A stretch of 64,000 nt of DNA from JALOAT01 sp041687015 (GCA_041687015.1 JAWLCT010000014.1:8479-72478); one strand, 5' to 3'. Shown: positions 16,480-26,137, counted from the stretch's first letter. Notes: generated from the sequence alone by a model not told the origin. Numbers and translations are program-made.

Positions 16480-17640
16480 TTACAGCCCGGCTGCGGCGCG
16501 CAGGGCCTCGGCCTTGTCGGTGCGTTCCCAGGTGAACTCCGGCTCCTCGCGGCCGAAGTGGCCGTAGGCGGCGGTGGCGCGGTAGATGGGGCGCAGCAGG
16601 TCGAGCATGTGGATGATGCCGCGGGGGCGCAGGTCGAACTCCTCACGCACCAGTTGCACCAGGCGCTCCTCGGCAATCTTGCCGGTGCCGAAGGTCTCGA
16701 TGGAGATGGAGGTCGGTTCGGCGACGCCGATGGCGTAGGAAACCTGGATTTCGCAGCGGTCGGCGAGGCCGGCGGCGACGATGTTCTTGGCCACGTAGCG
16801 GCCGGCATAGGCCGCGGAGCGGTCCACCTTGGACGGGTCCTTGCCGGAGAAGGCGCCGCCGCCGTGACGGGCCATGCCGCCGTAGGTATCGACGATGATC
16901 TTGCGCCCGGTCAGGCCGCAATCGCCCATGGGGCCGCCGATGACGAACCGACCGGTGGGATTGATATAGAAGCGGGTGTCCTTGCTGATCCACTCGCGTG
17001 GCAGCACGGGCAGGATCACTTCGTCCATGATCGCCTCGTGCACCACCTCCTCGGTCACGTCCGGGGCATGCTGGGTCGACAGCACCACGGCATCGATGCC
17101 GACCGGCACGCCGTCTTCATAGACGAAGGTCACCTGGCTCTTGGCGTCCGGGCGCAGCCACGACAGGGTGCCGTTCTTGCGCACTTCGGCCTGGCGCTGC
17201 ACCAGGCGGTGCGCGTAGGTGATGGGGGCGGGCATGAGCACGTCGGTTTCGCGGGTGGCGTAGCCGAACATGAGACCCTGATCGCCGGCGCCCATCTGCA
17301 GCTCGTCCTCGCGGTCCACGCCCTGAGCGATATCTGCAGACTGCTTGCCGACGGCGTTCAGCACCGCGCAGGACTCCCAGTCGAAGCCCATGTGGGAGCT
17401 GTTGTAGCCGATGTCCTTGACCACCTCGCGGGCAACGCGTTCATAGTCGACCACGGCCGACGTGGTGATCTCGCCGGCAACCAGCACCATGCCGGTCTTC
17501 ACCAGGGTCTCGCAGGCCACGCGGGCACGCGGGTCCTGCGCCACGATGGCGTCGAGAATGGCGTCGGAAATCTGGTCGGCGATCTTGTCCGGATGGCCTT
17601 CGGACACCGACTCAGAGGTGAAAAGGTGCTGTTTGGACAT
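16480..17640 (-). CDS. metK: S-adenosylmethionine synthetase
   Basis: Makes SAM from methionine and ATP (386 aa, the family norm). Signature features are FTSESVSEGHPDKIADQISD at the N-terminus, GAGDQGLMFGYA, and the P-loop-like GGGAFSGKDPSKVDRSAAY. The ATG at 17640 is preferred to one at 17646 because GGGGA is then six bases upstream; for the earlier ATG it would be directly adjacent. No SAM riboswitch was recognised in the 120-bp leader. First gene of the minus-strand methyl-cycle block. Confidence 0.98.
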   Translation of the reverse strand: MSKQHLFTSESVSEGHPDKIADQISDAILDAIVAQDPRARVACETLVKTGMVLVAGEITTSAVVDYERVAREVVKDIGYNSSHMGFDWESCAVLNAVGKQSADIAQGVDREDELQMGAGDQGLMFGYATRETDVLMPAPITYAHRLVQRQAEVRKNGTLSWLRPDAKSQVTFVYEDGVPVGIDAVVLSTQHAPDVTEEVVHEAIMDEVILPVLPREWISKDTRFYINPTGRFVIGGPMGDCGLTGRKIIVDTYGGMARHGGGAFSGKDPSKVDRSAAYAGRYVAKNIVAAGLADRCEIQVSYAIGVAEPTSISIETFGTGKIAEERLVQLVREEFDLRPRGIIHMLDLLRPIYRATAAYGHFGREEPEFTWERTDKAEALRAAAGL

Positions 17641-17764
17641 GCGCATTCCCCACAAATTCTGTGCCCGGAGGGCGGTACGAGGGCCTAAGGAAAAGCAAGC
17701 GCGGAAATATAACATCCTCGCCCGGCACAACGGAACAGGCACCCGTCCCCCGGGCGACCGGGGC

Positions 17765-18574
17765 TCAATAGCCCCACATGCCTTCGAGCAGCTTGGCCTG
17801 GCCTTGGAAGTGCCGGGGGGCGGCGGGTTCGAAATAAGGAATGTTGAGGCGCTCCAGGGCGGCGCGACCCTCCGGGTGGTCACGGGCATCCACCAGGGCT
17901 TTGGCGATGGCCCTCCTGATCTCGTCGCTCACGTTCGGCGCCGCGGTAATGCCGGGCGCCGGGGCTTGGGGCGTGGTGGCGACCGTGGTCACCTGGGGAT
18001 AGCGCGCGACCATGGCCGAGGGGATCAGCGCCCCGGAAGACTGGCCGTTCATGACCCGCTCCATGGCTTCCTCCAGATTGTTGACCTCGATGAGCACGGG
18101 CTGACGCAGGGGATTGGGGAAGAACTGATTCAGGTGCACCGCGCCGAGCGATGGCGCGGGCATGGTGGCCACCGGCTTGCCCACCAGTTCGGCCGGTTCG
18201 AGCACCATCTGATCCTGATGAGATACCAGTGAATAGCTGATGATCTCCGGCATGCGCGCCACCAGCTTGTAGCCCATTCTGGACACGCGGTAATCGACCA
18301 TGTGCGGTCCCTCCAGAATGAGGTGATAGATATTGCGTTTGGTCAGCTGCCAGTGCACCAGGAAATTGCTGGTGGTGGCGAGTTGCACGTTATGTCCGGT
18401 GGTTTTCTTCAGGTAGTCGGCCAGAGGCTGGTAGACGCGGAAGGTCTCTTTTGCCGAGAGAATGGGATGCACCGCAAAGGTGAGGTCCTCGGCGGCAGAG
18501 GGAGTGATCCACAGCCATGCCGTCAGCACGCCGATGGCCGGGCCGCGAAGCCATCGCGAAAAATCCTTACTCAT
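17765..18574 (-). CDS. PhnD-like periplasmic phosphate/phosphonate-type binding protein
   Basis: 269-aa exported protein starting MSKDFSRWLRGPAIGVLTAW with a signal peptide ending SAAE, then FAVHPILSAKETFRVYQPLA, the usual opening of PhnD/SsuA-like (PF12974) proteins. The internal segment GKPVATMPAPSLGAVHLNQF matches the ligand-binding hinge of that family. The ATG at 18574 has GGGGGAG upstream. No ABC permease or ATPase genes are adjacent, so it may be an orphan receptor component or part of a redox/signalling module rather than a transporter; its ligand is unknown. Confidence 0.8.
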   Translation of the reverse strand: MSKDFSRWLRGPAIGVLTAWLWITPSAAEDLTFAVHPILSAKETFRVYQPLADYLKKTTGHNVQLATTSNFLVHWQLTKRNIYHLILEGPHMVDYRVSRMGYKLVARMPEIISYSLVSHQDQMVLEPAELVGKPVATMPAPSLGAVHLNQFFPNPLRQPVLIEVNNLEEAMERVMNGQSSGALIPSAMVARYPQVTTVATTPQAPAPGITAAPNVSDEIRRAIAKALVDARDHPEGRAALERLNIPYFEPAAPRHFQGQAKLLEGMWGY

Positions 18575-19060
18575 GCTGCTCCCCCCTAACCGGCCCTCGG
18601 CGCAGCACCGGGGCTTTCTGGCAAAGTTATTGATGAAAAACATCTGATTAGTAATTGTAGAAGGCACTGTAGCAGAGCGCTTTCGGGCCTGACAAACACG
18701 GGAGGGCTGCGTAGATGGCGCTAGCCAATTCCTTGTTTTGGCGGCCTCTGGGCGGGATAAGCCAGTGGTGATATTGCCGGGGGACAGGAGATTGTAGACA
18801 ATCGGCCCCTTCCGGTTGGCGGAAGACCGGAAAAATAGCGGCTACAGTTTTCCCCGCAACGCGGTTGCGTTGCTTGCTCATTCAAGAGCCGGACCCGCGA
18901 TTGATGTTAGGGTAGTCGCTCGGCCGGGGCCGATAACAACAAGAACAAAGGGCCGGCCTCGCAGAACAACAGCCGGGCCGACAGGGTGCCGCCCACGGTG
19001 GCAGCGGTGCATCCGGTCCGGAACACAGAATTTCAATTGGTATCCAGGAGAAGCACACAC
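18575..19060. other. 486-bp divergent intergenic region upstream of tkt
   Basis: Separates the PhnD-like gene from tkt and must carry promoters for both. The half near the PhnD-like gene is A/T-rich; the half near tkt is GC-rich with short inverted repeats such as CCGGTTGGCGGAAGACCGG near 18811. No convincing CbbR box or riboswitch core was identified, and no small gene has good coding signals. Confidence 0.4.
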
Positions 19061-21055
19061 ATGCCAACCCGTCGTGAACTCGCAAATGCCATCCGTGCGC
19101 TCAGCATGGATGGGGTCCAGAAGGCCAAGTCCGGTCACCCCGGCGCCCCCATGGGCATGGCCGACATCGCCGAAGTCCTCTGGCGTGACCACCTGAAGCA
19201 CAACCCCAAGAATCCTGCGTGGTATGACCGCGACCGTTTCATCCTGTCGAACGGCCACGGCTCCATGCTGATCTACTCCCTGCTGCACCTGACCGGTTAT
19301 GACGTCAGCATCGACGACCTGAAGAACTTCCGTCAGCTGCACTCCCGGACCCCGGGTCATCCCGAGTACGGCTACACCCCCGGCGTGGAGACCACCACCG
19401 GCCCCCTGGGTCAGGGCATCACCAACGGCGTCGGCATGGCCATCGCCGAGAAGGTGCTCGCCGGTCAGTTCAACCGCCCCGGCCACAACATCGTCGACCA
19501 CCACACCTACGTGTTCATGGGCGACGGCTGCATGATGGAAGGCATCTCCCACGAGTCCTGCGCCCTGGCCGGCACCCTGGGCCTGGGCAAGCTCATCGCC
19601 TTCTGGGATGACAACGGCATTTCCATCGACGGCCATGTGGAAGGCTGGTTCACCGACGACACGCCGAAGCGCTTCGAAGCCTACGGCTGGCACGTGATCC
19701 GCGGTGTGGACGGCCATGATGCCGATGCCATCAACAAGGCCATTCACGAGGCCAAGAGCGTCAATGACAAGCCCTCGCTGATCTGCTGCAAGACCGTCAT
19801 CGGCTTTGGCGCGCCCAACCTGTGCGGTTCGCACGACTGCCACGGTGCGCCCCTGGGCGACGACGAAATCGCCGCCACCCGTGAAAACCTGGGTTGGAAG
19901 CACGAGCCGTTCGCCATCCCCGCTGACATCGCCGCCGAGTGGGACGCGACCCAGAAAGGCGCCAAGGCGGAAGGCCACTGGCAGGAGAAGTTCGAGGCTT
20001 ACAAGAAGGCATTTCCGGAACTCGCCGCCGAGTTCGAGCGCCGCATGAACGGCGAGCTGCCGGCCAACTGGGCGAAGGACGCGGCCGAGTTCATCGACAG
20101 CGTGAACGCCAAGGCCGAGAAGATCGCCACCCGCAAGGCATCGCAGAACGCCATCACCGGCTATGCCAAGCTGCTGCCCGAATTCCTGGGCGGTTCCGCC
20201 GACCTGACGCCCTCCAACCTGACCGGCTGGAAGGACGCCAAGTCCATCACCAATACGGTGAGCGACGGCAACTACATCTCCTACGGTGTGCGCGAGTTCG
20301 GCATGTCCGCGATCATGAACGGCATGGCCCTGCACGGCGGCTTTATCCCGTTCGGCGGCACCTTCCTGATGTTCTCCGAGTACGCCCGCAATGCCCTGCG
20401 TATGGCGGCGCTCATGAAGGTCCGCTCCATTTTCGTTTACACCCACGACTCCATCGGTCTGGGTGAGGACGGCCCCACTCATCAGCCCATCGAGCAGATT
20501 GCGACCCTGCGCTATATTCCCAACATGTCGCTGTGGCGTCCCTGCGACGCGGTCGAGTCCGCCGTGGCCTGGGCACGGGCGGTGGAACGCAAGACCGGTC
20601 CCTCCTGCCTCATCTTCTCGCGCCAGAATCTACCGCACATGGAGCGCAGCGCCGAGCAGCTGGCCGACATTGCCCGCGGCGGCTACGTGCTGAAGGACTG
20701 CGAGGGCACCCCCGAAGCCATCATCATTGCTACGGGCTCGGAGGTGGAACTCGCAGCAAATGCCTATGCTGAACTTAGCAAGAAGGGTCGTAAGGTGCGC
20801 GTGGTGTCCATGCCTTCCACCGATACCTTCGATGCGCAGGACGCGGCTTATCGCGAGTCCGTCCTGCCTGCCAAGGTGCGCGCGCGCGTGGCCGTGGAAG
20901 CTGGCGTGACCGGCTTCTGGGCCAAGTATGTGGGCCTGGACGGCAAGGTCATCGGTATCGACCGCTTCGGCGAGTCCGCGCCGGCCGACCAGCTGTTCAA
21001 GGAATTCGGCTTCACCACCGAAAACGTGGTGAAGGCGGTCGAGTCACTCATCTAA
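19061..21055 (+). CDS. tkt: Transketolase
   Basis: Thiamine-diphosphate enzyme (664 aa) of the pentose-phosphate and Calvin cycles. Motifs: SGHPGAPMGMADIAEVLW, LSNGHGSMLIYSLLHLTGY, GDGCMMEGISHE leading into the TPP-binding region, and in the pyrimidine domain HDSIGLGEDGPTHQPIEQ. The ATG at 19061 follows CCAGGAG; an upstream frame extension lacks family similarity. First of a co-directional run tkt-gap-pgk-pyk-fba, the order commonly seen in proteobacterial Calvin/glycolysis clusters. Confidence 0.97.
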   Translation: MPTRRELANAIRALSMDGVQKAKSGHPGAPMGMADIAEVLWRDHLKHNPKNPAWYDRDRFILSNGHGSMLIYSLLHLTGYDVSIDDLKNFRQLHSRTPGHPEYGYTPGVETTTGPLGQGITNGVGMAIAEKVLAGQFNRPGHNIVDHHTYVFMGDGCMMEGISHESCALAGTLGLGKLIAFWDDNGISIDGHVEGWFTDDTPKRFEAYGWHVIRGVDGHDADAINKAIHEAKSVNDKPSLICCKTVIGFGAPNLCGSHDCHGAPLGDDEIAATRENLGWKHEPFAIPADIAAEWDATQKGAKAEGHWQEKFEAYKKAFPELAAEFERRMNGELPANWAKDAAEFIDSVNAKAEKIATRKASQNAITGYAKLLPEFLGGSADLTPSNLTGWKDAKSITNTVSDGNYISYGVREFGMSAIMNGMALHGGFIPFGGTFLMFSEYARNALRMAALMKVRSIFVYTHDSIGLGEDGPTHQPIEQIATLRYIPNMSLWRPCDAVESAVAWARAVERKTGPSCLIFSRQNLPHMERSAEQLADIARGGYVLKDCEGTPEAIIIATGSEVELAANAYAELSKKGRKVRVVSMPSTDTFDAQDAAYRESVLPAKVRARVAVEAGVTGFWAKYVGLDGKVIGIDRFGESAPADQLFKEFGFTTENVVKAVESLI

Positions 21056-21077
21056 GAAAAACCAGGAGATCGAGAGA

Positions 21078-22082
21078 ATGGCTATCAAAGTTGGTATCAA
21101 CGGCTTCGGTCGTATCGGCCGCATGGTGTTCCGCGCGATTGCGAAGGAAGCCGAGTTCAATGACATCGAGGTCGTGGCCATCAACGACCTGCTCGAGCCC
21201 GACTACCTGGCTTACATGCTGAAGTACGACTCCGTGCACGGCCGCTTCAACGGCGAGATCAAAGTGGACGGCACCAATCTGGTCGTGAACGGCAAGAAGA
21301 TCCGCCTCACCGCCGAGAAGGATCCCACCGCGCTGGCGTGGGGCGACGTGGGCGTCGACATCGTGGTGGAATCCACCGGCCTGTTCCTCACCAAGGAGTC
21401 CTGCGAGGCGCACCTGAAGGCCGGTGCCAAGAAGGTGGTGCAATCCGCCCCCTCCAAGGACGACACCCCGATGTTCGTGTACGGCGTGAACCACCAGAAG
21501 TACGCCGGTGAGACCATCGTTTCCGCCGCCTCCTGCACCACCAACTGCCTGGCGCCGGTCGCCAAGGTGCTGCACGAGAACTTCGGTATCAAGCGCGGCC
21601 TGATGAGCACCGTGCACGCCGCCACCGCCACCCAGAAGACCGTCGACGGTCCGTCCAAGAAGGACTGGCGCGGCGGCCGCGGCATCCTGGAGAACATCAT
21701 CCCGTCCTCCACCGGTGCCGCCAAGGCCGTGGGCAAGGTCATCCCCGAGCTGAACAAGAAGCTCACCGGCATGGCGTTCCGCGTGCCCACCTCCGACGTC
21801 TCCGTGGTCGACCTCACCGTGGAACTGGAGAAGGACGCCTCCTACGAGCAGATCTGCGCGGCCATGAAGAAGGCCTCCGAAGGTGACCTCAAGGGCGTGC
21901 TCGGCTACACCGACGAGAAGGTGGTCGCCACCGACTTCCGCGGCTGCCCCCAGCCCTCCACCTTCGACGCCGAAGCGGGCATCGCCCTCGACGGCACCTT
22001 CGTCAAGCTGGTGTCCTGGTACGACAACGAGTACGGCTACACCTGCAACATGCTCCGCTTTGTGAAGCACGTGGCGAAGTAA
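21078..22082 (+). CDS. gap: Glyceraldehyde-3-phosphate dehydrogenase (type I)
   Basis: 334-aa NAD(P)-dependent dehydrogenase. The N-terminal Rossmann fold is KVGINGFGRIGRMVFR; the catalytic Cys lies in SAASCTTNCLAPVAK; the C-terminal SWYDNEYGYTCNML is typical. It starts 22 bp after tkt with an AGGAG site. An inverted repeat with a terminal T-run follows it, which could attenuate transcription before pgk. Confidence 0.97.
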   Translation: MAIKVGINGFGRIGRMVFRAIAKEAEFNDIEVVAINDLLEPDYLAYMLKYDSVHGRFNGEIKVDGTNLVVNGKKIRLTAEKDPTALAWGDVGVDIVVESTGLFLTKESCEAHLKAGAKKVVQSAPSKDDTPMFVYGVNHQKYAGETIVSAASCTTNCLAPVAKVLHENFGIKRGLMSTVHAATATQKTVDGPSKKDWRGGRGILENIIPSSTGAAKAVGKVIPELNKKLTGMAFRVPTSDVSVVDLTVELEKDASYEQICAAMKKASEGDLKGVLGYTDEKVVATDFRGCPQPSTFDAEAGIALDGTFVKLVSWYDNEYGYTCNMLRFVKHVAK

Positions 22083-22086
22083 GAAG

Positions 22087-22192
22087 AGAAAAGCATTAAC
22101 CACGGAGGCCACGGAGAACACGGAGGAGAAATTTCTGGATTTCTCCGTGACCTCCGTGCCTTCTCCGTGGCCTCCGTGGTTCGGCTTTTTTC
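22087..22192. repeat. Intergenic inverted repeat, CCACGGAGG subtype, with T-run
   Basis: Left arm begins AAAAGCATTAACCACGGAGG and continues with CCACGGAGAACACGGAGG; right arm contains CTCCGTGACCTCCGTGCC, then TCTCCGTGGCCTCCGTGGTT and GGCTTTTTT. The arms pair over roughly 40 bases around a short TTTCTGGAT loop. With the closing T-run it resembles an oversized intrinsic terminator between gap and pgk. Member of the dispersed family described under findings. Confidence 0.85.
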
Positions 22193-22270
22193 AGCAAGAG
22201 AGTCATCCGCCGAAGCGGCGCTTCCGCCGATGGTTTTCAGAATAATTAACAATCTTAAGGAGCAGTCCAC

Positions 22271-23452
22271 ATGTCCGTTAAGAAGATGACCGAGCTGGAT
22301 CTGAAGGGTAAGCGCGTTTTCATTCGTGCTGACCTGAACGTTCCCGTGAAGGACGGCAAGGTGACGTCCGACGCGCGCATCACCGCTTCCATGCCTACCA
22401 TCGAGGCTGCACTGAAAGCCGGCGCCAAGGTGATGGTGACTTCGCACCTGGGCCGCCCCACCGAGGGCGAATGGACTGAAGATGTTTCCCTCAAGCCCGT
22501 CGCCGACGTGCTTTCCGCCAAGCTCGGCAAGCCCGTACGCCTCATCAAGGATTGGGTCGACGGCGGCTTCGATGTGGCCGAAGGCGAACTGGTTCTCCTC
22601 GAGAACTGCCGCGTCAACAAGGGCGAAAAGAAGAACGATGACGAGCTGTCCAAGAAATACGCCGCGCTTTGCGACGTGTTCGTCATGGACGCCTTCGGCA
22701 CCGCGCACCGCGCCCAGGCCTCTACTCACGGCGTCGCCAAGTACGCCCCGGTGGCCTGCGCCGGTATCCTGCTGACCGCAGAGCTGGACGCGCTCGGCAA
22801 GGCGCTCGCCAATCCCAAGCGGCCCATGGTCGCCATCGTGGGCGGGAGCAAGGTTTCCACCAAGCTGACGGTGCTCGAGTCCCTGGCCGAGAAGTGTGAT
22901 CAGCTGGTGGTCGGTGGCGGCATCGCCAACACCTTCCTTGCGGCCGCCGGCAAGAAGATCGGCAAGTCACTGGCCGAGGCGGATCTCATCCCCACCGCCA
23001 AGGGCTTGATGGAGAAGATGCAAAAGCGCGGCGCCAACATCCCCATCGCCGTGGACGTGGTCGTGGGCAAGCAGTTCGACGCCAACGAGCCCGCCGTCCT
23101 GAAGGACGCCAATGACGTGGCCGACGACGACATGATCTTCGACATCGGCCCCAAGAGCGCTCAGGAACTGGCCGACGTCATCATGAAGGCCGGTACCGTG
23201 GTGTGGAACGGCCCTGTGGGTGTGTTCGAGTTCGACCAGTTCGGTGAAGGCACCAAGAAAATCGCCGAAGCGATCGCCAACACCTCTGCCTTCACCCTGG
23301 CGGGTGGCGGCGACACCATCGCGGCCATCCAGAAGTACGACATCTACGAAAAGGTGTCCTACATCTCGACGGCCGGCGGTGCTTTCCTGGAATACTTGGA
23401 AGGCAAGACATTGCCTGCCGTCGCCATTCTCGAAGAACGCGCGAGCAAGTAA
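22271..23452 (+). CDS. pgk: Phosphoglycerate kinase
   Basis: 393-aa two-domain kinase interconverting 1,3-bisphosphoglycerate and 3-phosphoglycerate. Motifs: RVFIRADLNVPVKDGKVTSD, TSHLGRPTEG, the hinge VAIVGGSKVSTKLTVLE, and the nucleotide-binding GGGDTIAAIQKY with STAGGAFLEYLEGK at the end. An AAGGAG ribosome site precedes the ATG. It serves both glycolysis and the Calvin cycle. Confidence 0.97.
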   Translation: MSVKKMTELDLKGKRVFIRADLNVPVKDGKVTSDARITASMPTIEAALKAGAKVMVTSHLGRPTEGEWTEDVSLKPVADVLSAKLGKPVRLIKDWVDGGFDVAEGELVLLENCRVNKGEKKNDDELSKKYAALCDVFVMDAFGTAHRAQASTHGVAKYAPVACAGILLTAELDALGKALANPKRPMVAIVGGSKVSTKLTVLESLAEKCDQLVVGGGIANTFLAAAGKKIGKSLAEADLIPTAKGLMEKMQKRGANIPIAVDVVVGKQFDANEPAVLKDANDVADDDMIFDIGPKSAQELADVIMKAGTVVWNGPVGVFEFDQFGEGTKKIAEAIANTSAFTLAGGGDTIAAIQKYDIYEKVSYISTAGGAFLEYLEGKTLPAVAILEERASK

Positions 23453-23469
23453 TTTCAGTTCTTCCATAA

Positions 23470-23504
23470 GGCCGCCCGGGAGGCTGGAATGCCTCCCGGC
23501 GGCC
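23470..23504 (+). other. GC-rich hairpin between pgk and pyk
   Basis: GGCCGCCCGGGAGGC and GCCTCCCGGCGGCC are complementary (one bulged base) around a TGGAAT loop. No T-run follows, so it is more likely to stabilise or separate the pgk and pyk messages than to terminate transcription. Confidence 0.6.
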
Positions 23505-23540
23505 GAACTTAGAGGGTCAGAAAGGCCCCTGAGAAACCAC

Positions 23541-24974
23541 ATGCCAAGACGAACAAAGATAGTTGCCACATTGGGGCCGGCTACCGACGAGCCCAAAGTA
23601 CTGGACAAGATCATCCAGGCCGGCGTCGACCTGGTCCGCATCAATTTTTCCCACGGCAAGCCCGAAGAACACCTTGAGCGCGTCGAGAAAGTGCGCAATC
23701 GCGCACGTGCCCATGGCCGCCAGGTCGGGGTGCTGGCGGACCTGCAGGGCCCGAAGATTCGCATCGAGAAGTTCCGTGACGGCAAGGTGCTCCTGGAGGA
23801 AGGTCAGTCCTTCGTCCTGGACGCTGCGCTGGACCACGACAGCGGCGATCACGACCGCGTGGGTATCGCCTACAAGCAACTGCCCGAAGACGTCAACCGT
23901 GGCGATACCCTGCTGCTGGATGACGGCCGCCTGGTGCTCTGGGTGGACAAGGTGGAAGGTCCGCAGGTGGTGTGCCGGGTGGTGGTAGGCGGTGTGCTGT
24001 CCGACCGCAAGGGCATCAACAAGCAGGGCGGCGGGCTCTCTGCACCGGCACTGACGGACAAGGACAAGGAAGACATCAAGCTCGCCGCGAAAATGGAGGC
24101 CGATTACGTCGCGATCTCCTTCCCGCGCAGCGCAGATGACGTCAATGAAGCACGTGCCCTGTTGCGCGCCGCCGGAGGCCACGGCGAAATCGTGGCGAAA
24201 ATCGAACGTGCAGAGGCCCTGGAAGTCATCGACGAGATCATCGCCGCTTCGGGCGCCATCATGGTGGCGCGCGGCGACCTGGGTGTGGAAATCGGTGATG
24301 CTGCCCTGGTGCCCTGGCAAAAGCGCCTCATCAAACAGGCGCGCAGCATGAACCGCCCGGTGATTACGGCGACCCAGATGATGGAGTCCATGATCACCAA
24401 CCAGATCCCGACCCGCGCTGAGGTCTTCGACGTGGCCAATGCCGTGCTCGACGGCACCGATGCGGTGATGCTCTCCGCCGAAACCGCCATGGGCAAATAC
24501 CCGGACAAGGCCATCGCCGCCATGGACCGTATCTGCCTGGAGGCCGAAAAGCAGCGTATCGCCATCACCTCCGATCACCGTATCAACACCGAGTTCACCC
24601 ACATTGACGAGGCCATCGCCATGGCCTCCATGTACGTGGCAAATCACCTCAAGGTGAAGGCGATCGCCTCTCTCACCGAATCCGGTGCCACGCCGCTGTG
24701 GATGTCGCGCATCAGTTCGGGGATTCCCATTTACGCCATGACGCGTCATTCGGGCACCAAGCGCAAAGTGACCCTCTACCGTGGCGTCTACCCTGTGGCC
24801 TTCGACGTGACCACATCCGACCACGTGCAGGTAAACCGGGAGGCCATTGATGAACTGGTGCGCCGCGGTGCCGTGCGCGACGGGGATCTGGTCATCATCA
24901 CCAAGGGTGATCTCATGGGCGTCCACGGTGGTACCAACGCCATGAAGATCGTCCGCGTGGGCGAACTCGTCTGA
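23541..24974 (+). CDS. pyk: Pyruvate kinase
   Basis: 477-aa glycolytic enzyme making pyruvate and ATP from phosphoenolpyruvate. It begins MPRRTKIVATLGPATDEPKV and shows INFSHGKPEEH, DLQGPKIRIEKF, KIERAEALEVIDEI, the catalytic region MVARGDLGVEIG and TATQMMESMI. Loss of the longer in-frame upstream reading is justified because that part overlaps pgk. Its presence among Calvin-type genes means the cluster also serves carbon flow towards pyruvate. Confidence 0.97.
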   Translation: MPRRTKIVATLGPATDEPKVLDKIIQAGVDLVRINFSHGKPEEHLERVEKVRNRARAHGRQVGVLADLQGPKIRIEKFRDGKVLLEEGQSFVLDAALDHDSGDHDRVGIAYKQLPEDVNRGDTLLLDDGRLVLWVDKVEGPQVVCRVVVGGVLSDRKGINKQGGGLSAPALTDKDKEDIKLAAKMEADYVAISFPRSADDVNEARALLRAAGGHGEIVAKIERAEALEVIDEIIAASGAIMVARGDLGVEIGDAALVPWQKRLIKQARSMNRPVITATQMMESMITNQIPTRAEVFDVANAVLDGTDAVMLSAETAMGKYPDKAIAAMDRICLEAEKQRIAITSDHRINTEFTHIDEAIAMASMYVANHLKVKAIASLTESGATPLWMSRISSGIPIYAMTRHSGTKRKVTLYRGVYPVAFDVTTSDHVQVNREAIDELVRRGAVRDGDLVIITKGDLMGVHGGTNAMKIVRVGELV

Positions 24975-25044
24975 GCGCGTGAGAGGTAACAGGTGACGCG
25001 TGACGGTTTTTGCGTACTACGTTTTAACGTCTAACTTCTAACGA
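24975..25044. repeat. Low-complexity intergenic stretch between pyk and fba
   Basis: Contains serial near-copies GTGAGAGGTAACAGGTGACG and CGTGACGG, then AACGTCTAACTTCTAACG. The two halves are reminiscent of degenerate arms of a short-period intergenic repeat, but do not pair well here. Confidence 0.4.
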
Positions 25045-25072
25045 TAACTTTTCGAGTACAAGGAGATTCCAC

Positions 25073-26137
25073 ATGGCCCTCGTATCCATGCGCCAATTGC
25101 TGGACCACGCCGCCGAGAACGGCTACGGTCTGCCGGCTTTCAACGTGAACAACATGGAGCAGGTTCAGGCCATCATGCAGGCTGCCGACGCGGTCGACAG
25201 CCCCGTGATCCTGCAGGGTTCCGCCGGTGCCCGTAAGTACGCCGGCGAGCCGTTCCTGCGCCACCTCATCCTGGCTGCCATCGAGGCCTATCCGCACATT
25301 CCGGTGGCCATGCACCAGGACCACGGTGCCAGCCCGGCCGTGTGCATCAACGCCATCCAGTCCGGCTTCAGCTCCGTGATGATGGACGGCTCCCTGCTGG
25401 AAGACGGCAAGACCCCGTCCTCCTACGAGTACAACGTGGACGTGACCCGTCGTGTGGTCGACATGGCCCACGCCTGCGGCGTGTCCGTGGAAGGCGAGCT
25501 GGGTTGCCTGGGTTCGCTGGAGAGCGGCAAGGCCGGTGAAGAAGACGGCCACGGTGCCGAGGGCACCCTGGACCACAGCCAGCTGCTGACCGACCCCAAT
25601 GAGGCCGCCGACTTCGTGGCCAAGACCAGGGTCGACGCCCTGGCCATCGCCATCGGCACCTCCCACGGCGCCTACAAGTTCACCAGCAAGCCCACCGGCA
25701 AGGTGCTGCGCATCGACCGCGTGAAGGAAATCCACGAGCGCATCCCCACCGTACACCTGGTCATGCACGGCTCCTCCTCGGTGCCTGAGGACTGGCTGGC
25801 CATCATCAACCAGTTCGGCGGCGACATGGGCAAGACCTACGGCGTGCCCGTGGACGAGATCGTCGAAGGCATCAAGAACGGCGTGCGCAAGGTGAACATC
25901 GACACCGACCTGCGTATGGCCTCCACCGGCGCCATCCGCAAGCACCTGGCCGAGGATCGCAAGAACTTCGACCCGCGCAAGTACTTCAAGGAAGCCACCA
26001 AGGCCATGTCGGGTATCTGCCGTTCCCGCTACGAAGCCTTCGGCTCCGCCGGTATGGCCTCCAAGATTCGTGTCGTCTCCCTGGAGAACATGGCGGTGCG
26101 CTACGCCAAGGGCGAGCTCGACCCGCAGATCAAGTAA
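25073..26137 (+). CDS. fba: Fructose-1,6-/sedoheptulose-1,7-bisphosphate aldolase, class II
   Basis: 354-aa zinc aldolase of the subgroup found in Calvin-cycle clusters (often called cbbA). Zinc and substrate motifs: VAMHQDHGASPAVCINAIQS, SVMMDGSLLEDGKTPSSYEYN, VEGELGCLGSLESG, AIAIGTSHGAYKF and NIDTDLRMASTGAIR. An AAGGAG site precedes the ATG. It ends the tkt-gap-pgk-pyk-fba run and converges on cbbR across a bidirectional terminator. Confidence 0.96.
   Translation: MALVSMRQLLDHAAENGYGLPAFNVNNMEQVQAIMQAADAVDSPVILQGSAGARKYAGEPFLRHLILAAIEAYPHIPVAMHQDHGASPAVCINAIQSGFSSVMMDGSLLEDGKTPSSYEYNVDVTRRVVDMAHACGVSVEGELGCLGSLESGKAGEEDGHGAEGTLDHSQLLTDPNEAADFVAKTRVDALAIAIGTSHGAYKFTSKPTGKVLRIDRVKEIHERIPTVHLVMHGSSSVPEDWLAIINQFGGDMGKTYGVPVDEIVEGIKNGVRKVNIDTDLRMASTGAIRKHLAEDRKNFDPRKYFKEATKAMSGICRSRYEAFGSAGMASKIRVVSLENMAVRYAKGELDPQIK

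Noticed and set aside
17641..17764. SAM riboswitch in the metK leader
   Set aside because: No conserved SAM-I, SAM-II or SAM/SAH core could be drawn.
18878..20482. 534-codon open frame on the minus strand opposite tkt
   Set aside because: Exact antisense of conserved transketolase; no ribosome site or domain.
23517..24926. 469-codon open frame opposite pyk
   Set aside because: Shadow of pyruvate kinase; His/Val/Asp-rich composition typical of such frames.
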